Shown: positions 57,954 through 64,000 of the stretch, in pieces
Numbering within the stretch: the stretch's first letter is position 1
Layout of the letters: each line of letters starts with the position of its first letter
Assembly (NCBI GenBank): GCA_023627715.1
Contig: JAMAHW010000001.1
Coordinates: forward strand, 1,116,001 to 1,180,000
From: Periconia sp. R9002
Lineage: Eukaryota > Ascomycota > Dothideomycetes > Pleosporales > Periconiaceae
DNA: 64,000 bases
Direction of reading: 5' to 3'
Translations under genes and position numbers: made by a program
The notes under the pieces: model-generated
What the model saw: the letters and a program-made list of their open reading frames with translations, nothing else
What the model was told of the DNA's origin: nothing
The model's database searches: none

Positions 57954-60251
57954 ATGATGCCTTCGCTACCCATCATTGATCATTCTCCCCACCACCCCGA
58001 GCCTTCTGCACCCATCGCCACCGCTTCCAATCTAATCCTCATTGACAATTACGACTCATTCACTTGGAACGTGTACCAGTATCTAGCTCTCGAAGGAGCT
58101 ACTGTGACCGTGTACCGGAATGACGAGATTTCTCTTGAAGAGCTCATCGCAAAGAATCCCACTCAACTGGTAATCAGTCCAGGGCCAGGCCACCCCTCGC
58201 AGGACGCCGGTATCAGCAATGCCGCCATCACTCACTTCCAGGGAAAAATTCCCATCCTCGGTGTTTGCATGGGTGAGCAATGCATCATTCACAGTTTGGG
58301 GGGCAAGGTCGACGTGACTGGAGAGATCTTCCACGGCAAGACATCGCCTCTTAAGCATGACGGCAAAGGCCTCTACGCAGGCACCTCCCAGCAGATCCCT
58401 GTGACTCGCTATCACTCCCTCGCCGGAACCGAAAAGACGATACCAGATTGTCTGGAAGTAACTTCATGGATCGAACGCGAAGACAAAACGCAGGGAGTTA
58501 TAATGGGGGTACGGCACAAGGAATTTGTCATGGAAGGGGTGCAATTCCACCCGGAGAGTATCTTGTCAGAAGATGGACGGATCATGTTCAGGAATTTCCT
58601 GCGGATGCAAGGCGGCACTTGGGCAGAAAACGAAAAGCTATCTAAGCAGGCCCATGCCCAAGCCATTGGTGCGGCGACGCCAGCATCTACCAAGGACACG
58701 AAGACATCCATTCTGGACAAGATCTACGACCATAGGAGAGCTGCAGTGGCCGAGCAAAAGAAGATTCCATCACAGAGACCAAGCGACCTACAAGCTTCTT
58801 ACGATCTCAACCTAGCACCGCCCCAGATCAACTTCCCTGAAAGACTGCGACAATCTCCTTACCAACTTTCCTTGATGGCAGAGATTAAGCGAGCATCTCC
58901 ATCTAAAGGCATTATTTCTTTGTCTACCTGTGCGCCTGCCCAGGCAAGGAAATATGCAAAAGCTGGCGCCAGCACGATTTCCGTCTTGACAGAGCCTGAG
59001 TGGTTCAAAGGCAGCATCGACGACCTGAAAGCAGTGCGCCAGAGTCTGGAAGGGATGCCTAACCGACCAGCAGTCCTTCGCAAGGAGTTCATATTTGATG
59101 AGTATCAAATTCTCGAGGCTAGGCTAGCAGGCGCCGATACTGTTCTGCTAATCGTCAAGATGTTGGATGAAGCATTATTGAAGCGGCTCTATTCTTATTC
59201 ACAGTCGCTAGGCATGGAGCCTCTCGTGGAGGTTAACAATGTTGAGGAGATGCAGATTGCTGTCAGCTTAGGCTCAAAAGTGATTGGTGTCAACAACCGG
59301 AATCTCGTAAACTTCGAAGTAGACATGGATACAACGAGCCGGTTGATGAACTTGGTACCGAAAGAGACCATAGTCTGCGCGTTGAGCGGAATCACCGGAC
59401 CTCAAGACGTGGAGCCCTACACGCAAAACGGAGTCGGTGCTGTTCTTGTCGGTGAAGCGTTAATGCGCGCATCTGATACAATCGACTTCATTGCCAAATT
59501 GCTGGGCGGCACCCCTCCAGCCAAGTCATCGGCAGCCTCAGTGCCTTTTGTGAAAATATGTGGCACTCGTAGTGTGGAGGCCGCTAAGACTGCAATCGAA
59601 GCAGGTGCAGACCTGATCGGTATGATTCTTGCTCCGGGCTTGAAACGAACGGTTTCCACAGAAACAGCGCTTGCTATATCCCAAGCTGTTCACGAGACGA
59701 AGAAGCCCCATCCTTCAAAAATTCCGCAACCTGCAATCACTTCCGCATCCGACTTCTTCCAGCATGCTTCTTCGACCCACATCACCAATCAGGAGCGCGC
59801 ACTTATTGTCGGTGTCTTCCGCAACCAGTCACTGGAGTACGTACTCGAGCAACAACAGCTGCTCAATCTTGATGTAGTACAATTGCACGGCACAGAACCA
59901 ATCGAGTGGGCGAAATTGATACCAGTCCCCGTGATCAAGGCCTTTGGCCCAAAAAATATCGGGATCGGGTTGCGGGGCTACCACGCGCTTCCCCTCCTTG
60001 ACGCAGGCTCTGGCGGAACGGGCGAGCAGCTTGATTTGTCAGAAGTCAAGGAAGTTTTGGCGCAAGATGAAGGTGTGCAAGTCATCTTCGCCGGTGGCTT
60101 GAAACTCGATAACGTACAGCGAGCTCTGGAAGGATTGGGCGAGTATAGAGGACGGGTCAAGGCTGTGGATGTGAGCAGTGGGGTCGAGGAAGACGGCCAG
60201 CAGAGCATGCAAAGAATTCGCGACTTTGTGAAGGCTGCGAAAGGTTATTAA
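57954..60251 (+). CDS. trpC: Trifunctional tryptophan biosynthesis enzyme (GATase/IGPS/PRAI)
   Basis: A single exon of 765 residues with three enzymes in the fungal order. First is the glutamine amidotransferase of anthranilate synthase (about 25-220) with C105 in GVCMGEQC, and H199 and E201 in VQFHPES. Second is indole-3-glycerol-phosphate synthase (about 260-520: [35 protein letters not shown]). Third is phosphoribosylanthranilate isomerase (about 530-765: FVKICGTRS with C536, VVQLHG, and [11 protein letters not shown] near the end). It supplies ammonia to anthranilate synthase and catalyses two later steps of tryptophan synthesis in the cytosol. Adjacent in-frame ATGs at 57954 and 57957 leave one residue of doubt. 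Residues 1-24 precede the first domain. Confidence 0.97.
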   Translation: MMPSLPIIDHSPHHPEPSAPIATASNLILIDNYDSFTWNVYQYLALEGATVTVYRNDEISLEELIAKNPTQLVISPGPGHPSQDAGISNAAITHFQGKIPILGVCMGEQCIIHSLGGKVDVTGEIFHGKTSPLKHDGKGLYAGTSQQIPVTRYHSLAGTEKTIPDCLEVTSWIEREDKTQGVIMGVRHKEFVMEGVQFHPESILSEDGRIMFRNFLRMQGGTWAENEKLSKQAHAQAIGAATPASTKDTKTSILDKIYDHRRAAVAEQKKIPSQRPSDLQASYDLNLAPPQINFPERLRQSPYQLSLMAEIKRASPSKGIISLSTCAPAQARKYAKAGASTISVLTEPEWFKGSIDDLKAVRQSLEGMPNRPAVLRKEFIFDEYQILEARLAGADTVLLIVKMLDEALLKRLYSYSQSLGMEPLVEVNNVEEMQIAVSLGSKVIGVNNRNLVNFEVDMDTTSRLMNLVPKETIVCALSGITGPQDVEPYTQNGVGAVLVGEALMRASDTIDFIAKLLGGTPPAKSSAASVPFVKICGTRSVEAAKTAIEAGADLIGMILAPGLKRTVSTETALAISQAVHETKKPHPSKIPQPAITSASDFFQHASSTHITNQERALIVGVFRNQSLEYVLEQQQLLNLDVVQLHGTEPIEWAKLIPVPVIKAFGPKNIGIGLRGYHALPLLDAGSGGTGEQLDLSEVKEVLAQDEGVQVIFAGGLKLDNVQRALEGLGEYRGRVKAVDVSSGVEEDGQQSMQRIRDFVKAAKGY

Positions 60252-61411
60252 GTGCAAAAGCGCTGCTAGATTTGAGACATTTAGTAGTTTAGCAAGAGTG
60301 AATGAGATTCGAAAAGATCATCGGGCTCTCGAATACTGTCAAAGTCATAGTTAGTATATCGTCGCATAGCAATGTGTATGCTCACGTTCTCTTGGATTCT
60401 ATATACAGCAGCCGCCCTGAATAACAAACCTGGAAAAGCCCACAATATCATTACTTCCCACCATTTGATCGTTTCGCATCCCTGTCAAGTTGTTGACGAG
60501 CCTCAGACTCAAAGAACCCATCACAGCCCTAACTCCCCCTCCCCAAAACCGAGCTTCCTCCAAACCACTCCTCGAATACGAATTGGGTGAACTTGCTAGA
60601 GTGCAGCTTTGGGTGAGAGTGGATTGTCTGCGTGCGGGCTTGGGGTTAGTGTTGTTGGTGTGCTTTGTTAGAGGTCTTTTACTGTTTTACTAGTGATATA
60701 TTTTTGTATGTGCAGATCTGTTGTTGTGGAGTGGAGGTGGTGTGTTGGTGGTAAGGAGCTCTGGTTTTCAGGTTATGATTTTCTTTTTTAATTTTTTGCA
60801 ATGGGTTTGGGTTTGGATAACGGGAAATGGTATTTATGCTCTTTGCGCAACTCGGAACTGGCCAAAAAGATAGAGAGAAGAATGCCAAACAAAATACAGA
60901 GGGTTTAGCAAGATGTTATCTAAAAACCTAAATCTTTCCAATACAGTCCTTGATACTTTTATCGTCATTTGTTAGATACATACCACAGATAAATTCTAAG
61001 GCCAGCAAACACTCCCTACTGGATGTTCAACGTCCATCCTCCCAGACTGTAATACCTCCGAGTCTCTGAAAATCTACTCTCCCAACTCTGGCGACATTCA
61101 TATGCCTCAAGTGCTATTGATGACTTTTTTGAAACAAATCGGCGTCCAAATCTCTCACTTATCAACTCCACCACAGCATCAACATGCTTCAAAAGACTCC
61201 CGCCTTTACTTTCCCACAACCCAAACTCCGAACAGTAAATTACTTATTCAAAACCGCCAACACATTATAAAACCTCACATCGCCCCTCGAGTCTCTCCCA
61301 ACCGTCCTACTTCCTCCATCCAACAACATACCAAGCGCGTACCGCCCACCACTTCAAAGCGATCTTCTTCTCCATTGCAAAGCACGCAGGGTTGTCCTGG
61401 TCCCCCTCATC
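60252..61411. other. Intergenic stretch
   Basis: No supported gene. A minus-strand frame at 61016-61219 (…LLKHVDAVVELISERFGRRF…LGGWTLNIQ) has protein-like composition but no ATG, and a stop shortly upstream. The bases before 61412 are CA/CT-rich leader of the next gene. Confidence 0.5.
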
Positions 61412-63613
61412 ATGGGAGCCGCTCTGAAAAATCTCGTCATAACCTCCACCGGCGACCTTGGACCGGGAAAAGGTCCCGATCAACTCCGCAAATGGGTCGA
61501 AGCGAATGGGGGACGATGGGTGCCTCGTGTACAGAAGGGACTCACGCACTTGATTGCGGACAAGCAATCTTGGAAGAAGAACTCTGAGGCCGGTACGTTT
61601 TCCTTTGGATCGGTTTCGATGCCACACCTGTGACGTTCCTCAATATTCTTGATTCCATTGTGTGTGGTATACAGACACTGACCTCTTGCACTTGGAATAA
61701 CAGTACAACAAGCCAAGAAACTACCAGACGTGAAGATTGTCGACTACAACTGGCTCGAAGATTCGCTCCAAAAGAAGAGGAAGCTGTCGGAGAAGGTGTA
61801 CACGTGGGAGCATCAGCGGACACAGCGACGACTGAGCAAAACCATCAAGAGGGTGGGACTTCAGGCGGACAGTACGTCTTTCTCTCCCCATCCATCCATC
61901 GTTCACTGGCCGGATCTTCATCAGTGATCTACATGAAGTTGGGAGATTATGGACATTCTTACTGACTATCTTCTCACAGCCAAGAAATTCCGGGAGGGAT
62001 GTGCCAAAGCACTCGAGGACACTCGCTCAGGTACGTCTAGCACTATCTCCTCGCACACCCGCAAAGAAGGTTTATTCGCTTCGGCGATGGCCGATTTGCA
62101 ACGGAAGAGGGAGGCTAGAGAACGAGAGGCGAGGGAAAAGAACGAAGCCAATGCAACCATCCAAACCACGAATCCCACCGGAGGCACTACTACTACTTCA
62201 ACCACCACGATCCGCGACCCAGGCCTTGAGATCCTCCGTCAAGCAATTCAAACTTCCTCCACACTACCAACTCCCAACAACCCCCTTATCCAAACCCACC
62301 CGAAAACGACCTCAAAAACTACACCCTCCAAGATCTCCAAACCCAACCCCCACCGGAAGAAAACTACCTCCACACTCAAACAAGCCTCCCTCTCTTCACA
62401 CGAGCCTTCTTCCTCTATAACCGTACCTCCCCCACCCGCCGCCCCCACTAAGATGAGACTTACAGACTTGTACCACGTCTTCATGGATACCACGGGTTTC
62501 ATCTACGATCTCGAATTCGTCCGACGAAACCCTGTCGAAAATACGTTTGCAAAGTATGATCTCCGGCTGTACGAGAGCAACACGGTACCGCATGTATACT
62601 GCACGTTTGTCCGGTATACACCACCATCGCGGGTAAAGGAGATGAAAGTCAGCAGTGCCGCGAACATCCTCCTTCACCCGAACGAGAAGTTTCATTCCAC
62701 GGCAACCTCCTCCTCCTCCTCCTCCTCCTCCTCATCTCCAAACTTCCTCCCAGCCTCCAACCCACCTTCACACAACTCAACCACACCACAACCAACCCAA
62801 GCAGACCTCCACCGCGCCCACCTCGACGCCTACATCCCCCCGGCCCACACCACCACGTCCCCAACCCCACCCCCAGCCCACCTCCCCTACCGCACCCTCC
62901 TCGCCCCCCAAAACTCCCCCTACCCCACCGCCTCCCACGCCTTCCGCCACGCCTTCCACCAAATCACCCTCCTAACCTGGGAAGAACGCACCGAAGACCC
63001 AAGCCCCTCGCCATCCCTCTCCACCCAAAACCTGCGCGCCCGCGCCTTCAACACCGAGCCCTTCCTCTGGACTAACAGACCCGCCCCCGGAGCCCCTTAC
63101 GGCATCTTCCCTGCCCTCCCTGGCATCATCACATCACCTTCGTCGTCGACAGCAGCGTATCCGCTCCTCCCCGCGCTAGACGTCCCCCTATCCCCTTCCT
63201 CAGGCGCGTACGGCGCCTTGCAAGCGCACGAACAAGCTAGAGCGAAAGCCCGCGCTGAGGCGCTGGAAGCGGTGGAGAAAGAAAAGGAGAAAGAGATTAA
63301 ACGCGAGCGTGATCGACTCAGAGCGAGGGAGAACGCGCGTGCTCGAGCGCCGTTATTCAATGGCGTCAACGGCCCACCATCATCATCCCCTCTATCCTCT
63401 TCCCCACTGCGACATTCCACCCCCGCTAGCCCGTGTGGATACCGCACAGTGAGTCCGTCGCCCGTGGTGGTGAGTTGTAGTCCTGGGATGGGGATCTCGA
63501 GGGCGGGGAGTGTGGGTGAGGAGGAGGGGCGGAAGAAGTTCCCGGCTGTGTTTACGCAATTTCCGATGAAGAGAACGGGGAGGGGGTGGCCGAGGGAGCG
63601 GGAGGAGTGGTAG
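61412..63613 (+). CDS. BRCT-domain protein with WGR-like segment
   Basis: Three exons: 61412-61592, 61704-61871 and 61980-63613, giving 660 residues. The N-terminal BRCT domain (about 5-95) includes LVITSTGDLG, GGRWVPRVQKGLTHLIAD and the conserved tryptophan W77 in VDYNWLEDSL. After a charged coiled region (QRKREAREREAREKNEAN) and a Pro/Thr/Ser linker comes a segment starting MRLTDLYHVFMDTTGFIYDL that resembles a WGR domain, split by Ser and Pro repeats and resuming at FRHAFHQITLLTWEERTEDP. BRCT plus WGR without a PARP catalytic domain is a fungal arrangement likely tied to DNA-damage sites. The C-terminus is a basic helix (KEKEKEIKRERDRLRAREN) and a Ser/Pro tail. Confidence 0.8.
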
Positions 63614-64000
63614 TGGTGGATGGACGGAGACGTGGTTGAATCTTTCCTGAGATATTCTTTATCGCCCTACCCCTGAAATTGATCATGGTCGAGGGGTTTT
63701 CATTCTTCCCAAATACCTCTATATTCAAAGTTTGGATATAGGAGATATGTATCTACGGGAGGGAGCGCAGAAAGGAAGGATGGACGAAGATGTACATATA
63801 TCTATCTCCCTTTTCTTCCCTATTTTTTAGTGGATGGAAAATGGAAGGCGGGGAAGGATATAATCCACACATGGTACATACAGACACACAATATACCTCG
63901 AGGACTCTTGAAGACGTATGGACTGGAACGGGGGTCTGTCTGAATATCAGACCTTTATATACCATTAAAAAGAATTACAAAGGCAAAATCGTATAAACAC
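63614..64000. other. 3' region of the BRCT gene to window end
   Basis: No gene seen; AT-rich trailing sequence. Confidence 0.5.

Noticed and set aside
61016..61219. Protein-like minus-strand frame before the BRCT gene
   Set aside because: No ATG, stop close upstream and no recognisable family; left as unsupported.

Overview
The window is nuclear DNA from a filamentous ascomycete (Pezizomycotina). The evidence is short introns (about 50-230 bp) with GT..AG borders, CT-rich leaders and TATA boxes, a three-domain tryptophan gene of fungal type, a Zn2Cys6 regulator, and a tandem array whose copies differ mostly by CpA-to-TpA and TpG-to-TpA changes, the mark of repeat-induced point mutation (RIP). 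I cannot name a species. No rRNA, tRNA, CRISPR or intact transposon was seen. Exons were joined by hand from reading frames and splice signals. | Left part (1-10.2 kb): a RING ubiquitin ligase with SUMO-interacting motifs (Slx8/RNF4 type), then a repeat-rich stretch with an 18-bp minisatellite, a small unrecognised charged-protein gene with its own TATA box, and a RIP-marked 178-bp array. A phosphotransferase-family gene follows, then an AT-rich stretch with dispersed short repeats and a frameshifted gene remnant. | Middle (10.2-36.4 kb): ordinary gene-dense euchromatin. It holds a disordered Ser/Pro-rich protein, a Gfo/Idh/MocA oxidoreductase, V-ATPase subunit c divergent from SNU13, a SurE-type phosphatase, an acidic nuclear-type protein, a three-RRM PUB1/TIA-1-like protein and a PIF1 helicase with two plausible starts (mitochondrial and nuclear). 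Next come a FAD monooxygenase, a Zn2Cys6 transcription factor, an aldo-keto reductase and an HSL-type hydrolase, which together look like a small catabolic or secondary-metabolism group. A short mitochondrial-type protein ends this part. | 37.4-45.2 kb: about 8 kb without a convincing gene, filled by a strongly degenerate tandem array. Short boxes ending in CCACACAT (plus strand) recur with a second box type between them, in places in a four-box higher-order form and elsewhere in a register of about 117 bp. Next to it lie four evenly spaced minus-strand TATA-plus-pyrimidine leaders. I could not match this to any known feature, and it is the main candidate for something undescribed. | Right part (45.2-64 kb): an EthD-domain protein, a 4.6-kb gene-poor stretch, the nucleoporin NUP188 divergent from the trifunctional tryptophan gene (trpC/TRP1), and a BRCT-domain protein with a WGR-like segment.
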